Shown piece by piece: positions 7,553-15,307 of a stretch of DNA of 21,679 nucleotides (positions are counted from its first letter, which is position 1; every line of letters starts with the position of its first letter). Origin of the DNA: Rikenellaceae bacterium (lineage in GTDB: Bacteria > Bacteroidota > Bacteroidia > Bacteroidales > UBA932). The notes beneath the pieces were generated by a model. That model made no database searches. It had not been told where the DNA came from and was given only the letters and a program-made list of their open reading frames with translations. The translations under genes and the position numbers were made by a program. Where the stretch lies: NCBI GenBank assembly GCA_003513895.1, contig DOSU01000007.1, positions 1-21,679 on the forward strand, given 5' to 3'.

Positions 7553-8293
7553 TTAAGAAATGATTAATTGGACATTAGGCATTTTATCAATAATTTTAGT
7601 AATCGTTTCGGAAGCAATTAATGAATTTTCCCAAAAAACGAAAGGATCTGATGCATTTTTCATAATATAACCGGCTGGAAACATAAGCTTTCCATAGTTC
7701 ATTGATATATTTTCCACTATAGACAATTTATCCGCACCATTAATATAAAAAAATACAATATGTGAATTAAATATTCCGTTTGAAGTCAACGCAACTCTTT
7801 TTTGACCGGTATTAGGATTGACAGATTCTTCATAGATTTTTTTTGATTTGAGCAAGTGATCCTGACCCGGAAAAATTGAAGATGTGTGTCCATCCCCTCC
7901 TATTCCAAGAATTACCATATCATAGCCTTGAATATTGCCAAGATAAGATCTTACAAATCCATCATAGCGATTCGCTTCTGAGGCAGGATTATTTTCCCCC
8001 TGAATTCTGTGTATATGGTCCTTATGAAGAGGAATTTTATCAAGCAGCATTTTTTTTGCTGTACCATAATTACTCTCCGGATTATCCGGTGAGACACATC
8101 TTTCGTCTACCCAAAACAAATCCAGGGAGTTCCAGTTAATTTTATCAAGATATTTTCCCGACCATAACCCGAATAGTTTCAAGGGGCTGGAACCGCCGGA
8201 AATTGCAAGTGAAAAACGACTTCCCGGATTATGCACGGTTTTAAGATTTATTGCTCTTATAAGTTGTTTTGTTAGAATTTCTGAAGGGTTCAT
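7553..8293 (-). CDS. pgl: 6-phosphogluconolactonase (DevB/SOL family)
   Basis: Hydrolyses 6-phosphoglucono-delta-lactone to 6-phosphogluconate, the second step of the oxidative pentose phosphate pathway, in the cytosol. The 246-residue protein shows the family motifs in order: SGGSSP (32-37, phosphate binding), WVDERCVSPDNPESNYG (61-77) and GIGGDGHTSSIFPG (130-143) with catalytic-site H136. Length fits the DevB-type enzyme rather than the unrelated beta-propeller lactonase. The start lies 10 bases after the zwf stop codon, and the chosen ATG keeps the usual short N-terminus. It is the third gene of gnd-zwf-pgl, and the three enzymes cover glucose 6-phosphate to ribulose 5-phosphate. No strong ribosome-binding sequence precedes it, which is common in Bacteroidetes. 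Confidence 0.95.
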   Translation of the reverse strand: MNPSEILTKQLIRAINLKTVHNPGSRFSLAISGGSSPLKLFGLWSGKYLDKINWNSLDLFWVDERCVSPDNPESNYGTAKKMLLDKIPLHKDHIHRIQGENNPASEANRYDGFVRSYLGNIQGYDMVILGIGGDGHTSSIFPGQDHLLKSKKIYEESVNPNTGQKRVALTSNGIFNSHIVFFYINGADKLSIVENISMNYGKLMFPAGYIMKNASDPFVFWENSLIASETITKIIDKMPNVQLIIS

Positions 8294-8303
8294 TATAATT
8301 ATT

Positions 8304-9803
8304 CTATAATTCGCAATATAAATCGGTATCTATCAAATTTTTACATGGATTTGTCCATGATTTTCCGCTATCAATAATTTCATTACTCTCCAATGGTCCC
8401 CAGGTCCCTGCAGGGTAGCCATAAAGCGGTATATCCGGTGAATTATTCCAAGACTCGATAATTGTGTCGAAAAAAGACCAGCTGGCTTCAACTGCATCGC
8501 TTCTGGTAAAAAGAACCGACTCTCCGTTCAAACAGTCTTCGATAAGTTTTGAATATGCATCTTCCGCAGGCAACCCTCCAAGCTTATCATAAGTAAACTC
8601 CATTGGCACCTGCTTTACGTCAAAACCGGCACCTGGAATTTTAATGTCAAATTTAAGAACGGCTCCTTCATTTGGCTGAAGTCTTATTATAAGCTGATTT
8701 TGTTCGGGGCACTCCTTTCGATTGCTGAAAAGCCGGTGCGGAGTTGGCCTGAAATGGACTACAATTTCCGAAACCTTAGTTGGCATCTGTTTGCCGGTCC
8801 TGATATAGAAAGGAACACCATCCCATCTCCAGTTTGAAAGATTAAGCTTCATTGCCAAAAAAGTCTCTGTATGAGAATTTGGATTGACATTTTTCTCTTC
8901 TCTATATCCCTTTACTTTTTTTCCACCCTCTCTTTCTGATGCAATATATTGACCTCTAACCACTCTGGTTGAAATTTCATCGGGTTTAAGTGGTGTAAGT
9001 GACCTGTATACTTTAACAACTTCGTTCCTGAATTCGCTCTCGTTGAAAGCAATCGGAGGCTCCATTGCAACTAATGCAAGTAGTTGAATCAGATGATTTT
9101 GAACCATGTCTCTCAGCGCTCCGGTGGAGTCATAGAAACCTCCCCTGCCTTCAATCCCAAAATTTTCAACTGCAGTTATCTCTACTCGTTCTATGTAATT
9201 TCTGTTCCACAAAGGTTCGAATATTCCATTTGCAAAGCGGAGAGCAAGGATATTCTGTACAGTCTCCTTTCCCAAAAAATGGTCAATTCTGTAAATCTGT
9301 TTTTCGGAAAACGCCTCTCTTAAAATTGAATTAACTTTTTTAGCCGATTCAAGATTGTATCCGAAAGGTTTTTCGACTATTACTTTGCTGCTTTTTTCGT
9401 TAAGATTTACACTTTTGAGATTAAGAGGGATTATTTCATACAACGAAGGTGGCGTTGCCAGATAGAAAACATATTCTCCGTTAATGCCTCCTATTTTGGC
9501 AAGTTGCTCCTTCAATGAACCATAGTCACCTTTATCGGAAGGATCCATGGTATAATATCCAATTATTGAGATAAAGTCTGCGATATTTTTTTCATCCTGA
9601 TCTTCCTGAGGGACAAACTGTCTAAGATTATTTTCCGTAAAGATTCTGAATTCGTTATTGTTATATTCAGTTCTTCCTACAGCCAGAATTTTAAAATTTT
9701 CATTTACCCTCCCCTTCCTGTGAAGATTGTAGAGTGCAGGCATCAATTTTCTCTTTGTGAGATCTCCTGAACCTCCGAAAATAACCATTATGGTGTTTCT
9801 CAT
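8304..9803 (-). CDS. zwf: Glucose-6-phosphate 1-dehydrogenase
   Basis: Oxidises glucose 6-phosphate to 6-phosphogluconolactone with reduction of NADP+ (or NAD+), the entry to the oxidative pentose phosphate pathway. With the start at 9803 the protein has 499 residues, the usual length. Motifs: nucleotide-binding GGSGDLTKRKL (10-20), EKPFG (144-148), the substrate-site signature RIDHFLGKE (172-180) and catalytic H237 in MVQNHLIQ. The reading frame stays open to an ATG at 10088, but those 95 extra residues overlap gnd in another frame, are unlike the family, and lie upstream of a good ribosome-binding sequence (AAAAGGA) that points to 9803. The gap to gnd is 19 bases and to pgl 10 bases. Confidence 0.97.
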   Translation of the reverse strand: MRNTIMVIFGGSGDLTKRKLMPALYNLHRKGRVNENFKILAVGRTEYNNNEFRIFTENNLRQFVPQEDQDEKNIADFISIIGYYTMDPSDKGDYGSLKEQLAKIGGINGEYVFYLATPPSLYEIIPLNLKSVNLNEKSSKVIVEKPFGYNLESAKKVNSILREAFSEKQIYRIDHFLGKETVQNILALRFANGIFEPLWNRNYIERVEITAVENFGIEGRGGFYDSTGALRDMVQNHLIQLLALVAMEPPIAFNESEFRNEVVKVYRSLTPLKPDEISTRVVRGQYIASEREGGKKVKGYREEKNVNPNSHTETFLAMKLNLSNWRWDGVPFYIRTGKQMPTKVSEIVVHFRPTPHRLFSNRKECPEQNQLIIRLQPNEGAVLKFDIKIPGAGFDVKQVPMEFTYDKLGGLPAEDAYSKLIEDCLNGESVLFTRSDAVEASWSFFDTIIESWNNSPDIPLYGYPAGTWGPLESNEIIDSGKSWTNPCKNLIDTDLYCEL

Positions 9804-9805
9804 AA

Positions 9806-9812
9806 TCCTTTT
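9806..9812 (-). promoter_or_regulatory. Ribosome-binding site that decides the zwf start
   Basis: The minus strand reads AAAAGGA three to nine bases upstream of the ATG at 9803. It supports the 499-residue G6PDH over the 594-residue open frame. It stands out because most other starts in the window have no clear Shine-Dalgarno sequence. Confidence 0.6.
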
Positions 9813-9822
9813 GCCTGTTCTT

Positions 9823-11265
9823 TTAAATGTTATATGTGCCTGATGATGTCTCACCGCCCTCCCCTGTCCAGTTCTCGTGAAAAAATTCTCCTCTCGGCAT
9901 GTCTGTTCTTTCAAATGTGTGCGCTCCAAAATAGTCTCTTTGGGCCTGTATGATTGAAGCCGGAGAATTTGCCGTTGTGAATGAATAGAAATAGTTGATT
10001 GCCGAAGAAAAAGCAGGAAGAGAAATTCCGGCCAGAACAGCCTTTGATATAAGCGACTTCCAGTTTGGCAAAGCAGCATTAATTTCATTTACAAAATAGT
10101 CCGAAAGCAGTAGAGCCTCTAATTGAGGGTTTTTTTCATAGGCATCGGAGATACGATTAAGAAAACCCGATCGTATTATGCATCCATTTCGCCATATTCT
10201 TGCTATTGATGCAAAATTCAGGTCCCATGCATATTCAACAGATGCCTTTTGCATCATCTCAAAACCCTGTGCATATGAGGTTAATTTTGAAGCATATAGA
10301 GAATCGTGAATCTCTATAATTCCCGGTGTTGCAAAAGTATTTGCAATCCTGTGATATACCTTCGAAGCCTCTTCCCTTAGCTCTTTGCGCGCAGAAAGAG
10401 ATCTTTCGAACACCGCAGTAGCAATAAGGTTGAGAGGGATTCCCAAATCCATGGCGCTGTTTACAGACCATTTACCTGTGCCTTTCTGGCCTGCTGCATC
10501 AAGAATTTTGTCGATGAGATAATTCCCGTCCTTTTCCTTGTGCAACATAATGTGGGAGGTAATTTCTATGAGATAGCTCTGAAGTTTCCCCTGATTCCAT
10601 TCGTTGAATATATTTCCGATTTCATTATTCGACAAGTTGACCATGTTTTTCATTACAGAATATGCCTCAGAAATCAGCTGCATATCTCCATATTCGATAC
10701 CATTGTGAACCATTTTAACAAAATGTCCCGATCCGCCTCCTCCAATCCATTCGCAGCAGGGCGAGCCATCCTCGGATTTTGCTGCAATTTTCGTAAACAA
10801 TGGCCTTATATGCTGCCAAGCTTCAAATGATCCGCCCGGCATTATTGAGGGACCTTTTAAGGCACCCTCTTCTCCACCTGATACTCCGGTGCCAACAAAA
10901 AGCAGACCTTTTGATTCAACATATTTCAGCCTCCTGTTCGTATCTGCAAAATGTGAGTTGCCTCCGTCAATAATTATGTCTCCTTTTTCGAGCAGGGGGA
11001 TTAGTTCTTCAATAATTATGTCCACTGCTGCTCCGGCTTTTACCATAAGCATCACTTTTCTTGGACAGGCAAGTGAATTAACCATTTCGGCAATAGTGGC
11101 ATAGCCTCTTATGTTCTTTCCTAATGCCCTTCCGGAAAGAAATTTATCTGTAACTTGTTTTGTCCTGTTAAAAACTGAAACGTTGAAGCCTTTGCTCTCC
11201 ATGTTGAGAACCAGATTCTCCCCCATTACTGCCAATCCAATCAGGCCAATGTCCGATTTTTCCAT
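9823..11265 (-). CDS. gnd: 6-phosphogluconate dehydrogenase, decarboxylating
   Basis: Converts 6-phosphogluconate to ribulose 5-phosphate and CO2 with reduction of NADP+. Starting at 11265 gives 480 residues, the length of the homodimeric long form. Motifs: Rossmann GLAVMG (10-15) with NRT (33-35) after strand 2, GVSGGEEGAL (127-136), the catalytic stretch KMVHNGIEYGDMQ (184-196; K184, H187, N188, E191), GQKGTGKW (259-266), and the C-terminal substrate loop DYFGAHTFER and FHENW. The frame extends 33 residues upstream to an ATG at 11364, but that part is unlike the family, crosses the promoter region and overlaps the divergent lipoprotein gene, so the shorter start is preferred. It is the first gene of the minus-strand gnd-zwf-pgl unit. 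Confidence 0.97.
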   Translation of the reverse strand: MEKSDIGLIGLAVMGENLVLNMESKGFNVSVFNRTKQVTDKFLSGRALGKNIRGYATIAEMVNSLACPRKVMLMVKAGAAVDIIIEELIPLLEKGDIIIDGGNSHFADTNRRLKYVESKGLLFVGTGVSGGEEGALKGPSIMPGGSFEAWQHIRPLFTKIAAKSEDGSPCCEWIGGGGSGHFVKMVHNGIEYGDMQLISEAYSVMKNMVNLSNNEIGNIFNEWNQGKLQSYLIEITSHIMLHKEKDGNYLIDKILDAAGQKGTGKWSVNSAMDLGIPLNLIATAVFERSLSARKELREEASKVYHRIANTFATPGIIEIHDSLYASKLTSYAQGFEMMQKASVEYAWDLNFASIARIWRNGCIIRSGFLNRISDAYEKNPQLEALLLSDYFVNEINAALPNWKSLISKAVLAGISLPAFSSAINYFYSFTTANSPASIIQAQRDYFGAHTFERTDMPRGEFFHENWTGEGGETSSGTYNI

Positions 11266-11287
11266 TATATTGAAATTTGAATATTTA

Positions 11288-11295
11288 TAAATATA
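11288..11295 (-). promoter_or_regulatory. Candidate -7 promoter element for gnd-zwf-pgl
   Basis: The minus strand reads TATATTTA, one base off the Bacteroidetes TAnnTTTG consensus, 22 bases before the gnd ATG. No well-spaced TTTG at -33 is seen. The 90-base divergent gap with the lipoprotein gene must hold the promoters for both directions, and this is the best match on the minus strand. Confidence 0.3.
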
Positions 11296-11328
11296 GCTAA
11301 TAACAAATAACTCTGGAACAAGTTTTGC

Positions 11329-11336
11329 TAAATTTG
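11329..11336 (+). promoter_or_regulatory. Candidate -7 promoter element for the thioredoxin-like lipoprotein gene
   Basis: TAAATTTG matches the Bacteroidetes -7 consensus TAnnTTTG and ends 19 bases before the ATG at 11356, implying a short leader of roughly a dozen bases. A TTTG at the proper -33 distance is not seen. Confidence 0.42.
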
Positions 11337-11355
11337 TATCATTAAACCCGAAATC

Positions 11356-12309
11356 ATGAAACATCTCAATAAAACCTTATACACTCTTTTTATAGTTTTA
11401 ATGGTCACTTTATTAATGTTTTCATGCAAAGAGAGAGGCAGCAGTGATTCTAAAATCGCAATGGACAATAATACAACCGGCTCAGAAAGCTTTAAAATGG
11501 TAGAAATCCCATCTGTAATAACAGATAACGATTTAAGAATAAAATTTCTGCTAAATCACTACTGGGACAATCTTGATTTGAATGATACATTAGCAACAGC
11601 AAATCCTGCAAACATCCAGGAGCCATTTCGTGCATACCTTAATGTTCTGGCATCTTCCGACTTTAAGAGCGCAACTGAATCAATTGTGAATCTTGCAGGG
11701 AAAGTGAAAGTTTCACACATAAAAATAGTTACATGTTTTATGGAGATTTTCGAAAAAAGCCTGTATGATCCAAATTCACTTTACAAGAATGAAGAGATAT
11801 ATCTTGCTGTTGTAAATGAGATGCTTGATGAGACAAATTTCCCTTTTGAAATTAAAGAAAAACTCTCTTTTCAAAGCAGGAATTTAAACAAAAACAGAAT
11901 AAACACAAAAGCGGTCAATATTAACTTTATCACTTCCGAAGGTAAATTATCATCACTTTACAATGTAAAGTCTGCTTATATCCTTTTGTTTTTTTATCAA
12001 CCGGATTGCCACTCGTGCAATCTTACTGTTGAGCAGATGAAGCGTTCTCCAATTTTGCTTAACGCTTTAGACAAAATTAAAGTTGTTGCAGTATACACCG
12101 GCAACAATGAAGAACTATGGAAAGATTATAATAAAAGCTTGTCAAAAGAGTGGATTGTAGGATTTGATTTAAAACAGGAAGTCGTGAACAACTCAATTTA
12201 TGACATAAGATCTTCTCCTTCAATATACCTGCTTGATGCCAGCAAAACAATCCTTCTTAAGGATGTATCGTTTGATAACGCCGCCGAGTATTTAAGGTCA
12301 GTTATTTAA
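11356..12309 (+). CDS. Lipoprotein with DUF5106-like N-terminal region and thioredoxin-like C-terminal domain
   Basis: The 317-residue protein starts with a lipoprotein signal: basic MKHLNK, a hydrophobic core and lipobox LMFSC with lipidated C24. Residues about 55-180 resemble the DUF5106 region common in Bacteroidetes (RIKFLLNHYWDNLDLNDT at 61-78). The C-terminal part (about 185-317) looks like a TlpA/AhpC thioredoxin fold, with a CHSC redox pair (218-221) after FFYQPD and a cis-proline candidate P288 in SSPSIYLLD. The expected Trp before the first cysteine is Asp. By family knowledge it would sit in the envelope facing the periplasm and handle thiol-disulfide exchange; the client is unknown. 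It is a single gene, divergent from gnd, and its last 8 bases overlap the end of the convergent helicase gene. Confidence 0.85.
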   Translation: MKHLNKTLYTLFIVLMVTLLMFSCKERGSSDSKIAMDNNTTGSESFKMVEIPSVITDNDLRIKFLLNHYWDNLDLNDTLATANPANIQEPFRAYLNVLASSDFKSATESIVNLAGKVKVSHIKIVTCFMEIFEKSLYDPNSLYKNEEIYLAVVNEMLDETNFPFEIKEKLSFQSRNLNKNRINTKAVNINFITSEGKLSSLYNVKSAYILLFFYQPDCHSCNLTVEQMKRSPILLNALDKIKVVAVYTGNNEELWKDYNKSLSKEWIVGFDLKQEVVNNSIYDIRSSPSIYLLDASKTILLKDVSFDNAAEYLRSVI

Positions 12310-15307
12310 CTTCAACGACCTCATTGTCTTCGAGGTACCAGAGGAAACCCTTAACATTCTCAAATCCCATTTGTACAAGAAGGGAGGTATATGATTTAAT
12401 TTGATTCACATGTGAATTGGGCCGGAGTTTGCCTGTTTTAAAATCGATTACCATACATTCTCCTCCAATGAGTACTCTGTCCGGCCTTCTAACATTCCCT
12501 CCGGGTTCAATTATTTCCAGTTCGTTGTAAACTCCAACTTTTTTTGAAAACCAGTTCCTGTGGGAAACACTGCTTATTAATCGGGTGAGAGTAATAATTA
12601 TTTCATTTTCTTCATCTGCAGGAAGTTCTCCTAAAGAGACAGCTTCCTTTACTGAATCATGAATGTCTGTTTCGGAATAAATGCGGGAAAGAATATTGTG
12701 AATAATTATTCCCTTGTTCCTTGAGCTTTTCTCCTCTTCAAAGAAATCCCCTGCCTTTAGAGATAACTTTAATCGTTCAAAAGCATCATAAGAGCGGAAT
12801 GGCGGAATTTGAATCTCTCCTGCAAAACTTGTCTCCTCTTCGGCATCGATTTTTATTTCTCCTGTTATATGCTCTTTGTTTTCATTGAGTGAAGGCGAGA
12901 ATATTTCAAATAAGATGTCGGAAACAGATGAGATTGTTTTTCCTGAGTATTCCGGGGCAAAAATGAATAACTCCTCTCTGGCTCTTGTAAAAGCAACATA
13001 TGCCAGGTTGAGATTGTCTACTATATTTCTTGTATACTCTTCTTCATACTCCAATGCAAAAATAGTTTTTGCCAAATCGCTCCTGTATTTAACAGGAACA
13101 AGTGTCATTGCATTAAAAGGCTCAATCGATGGTTTGCACCACATAATTTCGCCTGAAATATTCTTGAAATCACATTTAAAAAACGGAACAATAACCGATT
13201 TAATTCCAAGTCCTTTTGATTTATGAATTGTCATAATACGAATCGCATCCTGCCCTTCAGGAGCAGCAACCGATGCTTTTGATCCTTTTTCGTCCCACCA
13301 GCTTAGAAACGACGAAACATCTGCCCTTCTGGTTTTTACAAAATCAAGTACAATATCCAGAAATGACATTATATAAACCGATTCCGATTTTCTAACGCTT
13401 TCACTTAGCATCCCTGCAATTTCTTCGCACATTTCATACAAAGGGAGCCTTGAAATCTTTGAATTTGTTTCGAGAGTAATACCTTCAAATTCTGCAATCG
13501 TGTTGTTGATTGAATCATCCGGCCAATTATAATATCGAAGCATGGATACAATTGTAGCTACACTTTGAGACGATTTTAAAAACAATGATTCTCCTGAGAT
13601 AACTTTATATCCTTTTGAAATTAACTCTTCGGCAACAAGCGCACCTTCATCGTTAGTTCTTACAAGTATTGCAATATCTCTTAGCTTTCTCCCCCTGGCG
13701 GTGAGAGCGTCAATTGTATTACTAATCCGGGCAAGTGCACTTACTTTCCAGTTTTCTTCGTCATCTCCTTTTTTAGGAAAAAATTTCAGTTCTAAGTAAC
13801 CCGGTTTAACATCTCTTTCTTTCGGAATGGTTTGGAATACCTCTTTATACAGTTCACTTACAGTCAAAAGCATTTCCGAAGAATCTTTATCGCCATGAAT
13901 TACATAATCGCATTTTTTAGCGGCAACAGGGAAAAATTCATTGTTGAAATTAACAATATTAGTGCAAGAACGCCAGTTGTCATTAAGCTCTTTCTCTTCA
14001 ATTCTTTCTAAATCAAAATCGTCATAAATTGAATTACTGAGTATCTCCCAGTCCGATGCCCTCCACCTGTATATGCTTTGCTTAACATCTCCCACAATGA
14101 GGTTGTCGTTCCCGGAAGCAAGACTGTTTGCTATAAGCGGTTTGAAATTTTGCCACTGCAAAACAGAAGTATCCTGAAATTCGTCTAGCATAAAGTGGTC
14201 GAGTCGACTGCCAATTTTCTCGTAAATAAACGGAGTATCGCTGCCGTCAATTATACGGTTTAACAGTTCTGTCGTTTCTGAGAGAAGAACAAGTCCGTTT
14301 TCTTTTGAGTATTCATTTACAAATTTCTCTATATCTGCAAGAATCCCAAGGGAATATATATTAGAATAAATTGCGGTTGCAGTTTGATAGTTTACTCTTC
14401 CGTCTTCCATCTCAACGATTTTCAACATTAGATCCTGAAGGCCGTTGTTACAAGCTATTTGAACTAACGCGGCAAGATGTGGATTCTTTTTAAGATTGTC
14501 TTTTGAAATCCAGTTTTCGGGACTATCGTACATTTTTTGGAATGTACTTGTGGGTGGAAGTGTATCGTCCCCTGCAAGCTTGCCGAACTTTTTCGCCCAG
14601 GAATTTTGACCGCCGCTAAAATCTTCGGCATTAATTCCGCTCTCTTTTAATATACTTACTCCTTCTCTTCCGTACAATCTCAATTTGTCTTCAAAGTCCG
14701 AGATGATAACTTTGAGCATATCCCTGTACTCCACAAGGCTGTTCCTGTTTGTAAGAGATTCTCCAACCTCTTTTTTTGCCAGTTTGTATGCCTCTTTGTA
14801 TAGCTTCTTTACAAGTGAATTTATACCCTTTCTTGTGTCCCAGTTTTCTCCTTTTTCAATACTCTCATAAGAGAGGTCCAGCAACCATTCCAACAGACCC
14901 TGATTCTCCTCTTTGTCTAGTTCCTGCATCATCTGATCTGTTGCTCGAAGCAAAACCATATCCGAATCAAGTTCAACATTGTAAGAACTGTTTTTGCCTA
15001 TTTCTCGTGCAAAAGCCCTCATTGTTTGTTGAAAAAATCGGTCTATTGTACTGATATTGAATGATGAATAGTCGTGAAGAATATTTATTAGAATTTTTCT
15101 GGATCTTGGGTCTTTTGCAGATAATTTATGAAGCTCTTCGATGATTCGCTTCTTCATCTCTTCCGTAGCTTTGTTGGTAAAAGTAACTGCAAGAATATGG
15201 CGGTATGCAAAGTCGTCGAAATAAAGCAGCCTTAAATACTCCTTTGTTAGGTTATGGGTTTTACCCGAACCTGCCGATGCTTTAAATAACTTGACTTTTC
15301 CTCTCAT
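12302..15307 (-). CDS. AddA/RecB-like UvrD-family helicase with C-terminal PD-(D/E)XK nuclease
   Basis: A 1001-residue superfamily 1 helicase-nuclease, probably the motor half of an AddAB-type complex that processes DNA double-strand ends for recombination. Helicase motifs: Walker A KASAGSGKT (9-17), VTFTNKATEEM (41-51), STIDRFFQ (86-93), Walker B DEFQDT (375-380), GDVKQSIYRWR (406-416), TIHKSKGL (693-700) and VAFTRAREEL (771-780). The C-terminal nuclease shows H870, D943 (RPDRVL), D955-F-K957 and Q969-IKS-Y973, the RecB-family active-site set. Only 8 residues precede Walker A, so there is no room for a usual Q motif. Its ATG overlaps the stop codon of the AddB-like gene by one base (TAATG). 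No symbol is given because true AddA and this Bacteroidetes variant differ in the N-terminus. Confidence 0.9.
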   Translation of the reverse strand: MRGKVKLFKASAGSGKTHNLTKEYLRLLYFDDFAYRHILAVTFTNKATEEMKKRIIEELHKLSAKDPRSRKILINILHDYSSFNISTIDRFFQQTMRAFAREIGKNSSYNVELDSDMVLLRATDQMMQELDKEENQGLLEWLLDLSYESIEKGENWDTRKGINSLVKKLYKEAYKLAKKEVGESLTNRNSLVEYRDMLKVIISDFEDKLRLYGREGVSILKESGINAEDFSGGQNSWAKKFGKLAGDDTLPPTSTFQKMYDSPENWISKDNLKKNPHLAALVQIACNNGLQDLMLKIVEMEDGRVNYQTATAIYSNIYSLGILADIEKFVNEYSKENGLVLLSETTELLNRIIDGSDTPFIYEKIGSRLDHFMLDEFQDTSVLQWQNFKPLIANSLASGNDNLIVGDVKQSIYRWRASDWEILSNSIYDDFDLERIEEKELNDNWRSCTNIVNFNNEFFPVAAKKCDYVIHGDKDSSEMLLTVSELYKEVFQTIPKERDVKPGYLELKFFPKKGDDEENWKVSALARISNTIDALTARGRKLRDIAILVRTNDEGALVAEELISKGYKVISGESLFLKSSQSVATIVSMLRYYNWPDDSINNTIAEFEGITLETNSKISRLPLYEMCEEIAGMLSESVRKSESVYIMSFLDIVLDFVKTRRADVSSFLSWWDEKGSKASVAAPEGQDAIRIMTIHKSKGLGIKSVIVPFFKCDFKNISGEIMWCKPSIEPFNAMTLVPVKYRSDLAKTIFALEYEEEYTRNIVDNLNLAYVAFTRAREELFIFAPEYSGKTISSVSDILFEIFSPSLNENKEHITGEIKIDAEEETSFAGEIQIPPFRSYDAFERLKLSLKAGDFFEEEKSSRNKGIIIHNILSRIYSETDIHDSVKEAVSLGELPADEENEIIITLTRLISSVSHRNWFSKKVGVYNELEIIEPGGNVRRPDRVLIGGECMVIDFKTGKLRPNSHVNQIKSYTSLLVQMGFENVKGFLWYLEDNEVVEVK

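Noticed and set aside
7550..7559. Palindrome TTCTTAAGAA at the end of pgl as a terminator
   Set aside because: It has no loop, is only five base pairs per arm, is AT-rich and overlaps the stop codon; a rho-independent terminator cannot be supported.
9804..10088. 95-residue N-terminal extension of the zwf reading frame
   Set aside because: It overlaps gnd in another frame, is unlike any G6PDH, and the ATG at 9803 has a ribosome-binding sequence and gives the standard length.
11266..11364. 33-residue N-terminal extension of the gnd reading frame
   Set aside because: It covers the divergent promoter region and the start of the lipoprotein gene; the family N-terminus begins at 11265.
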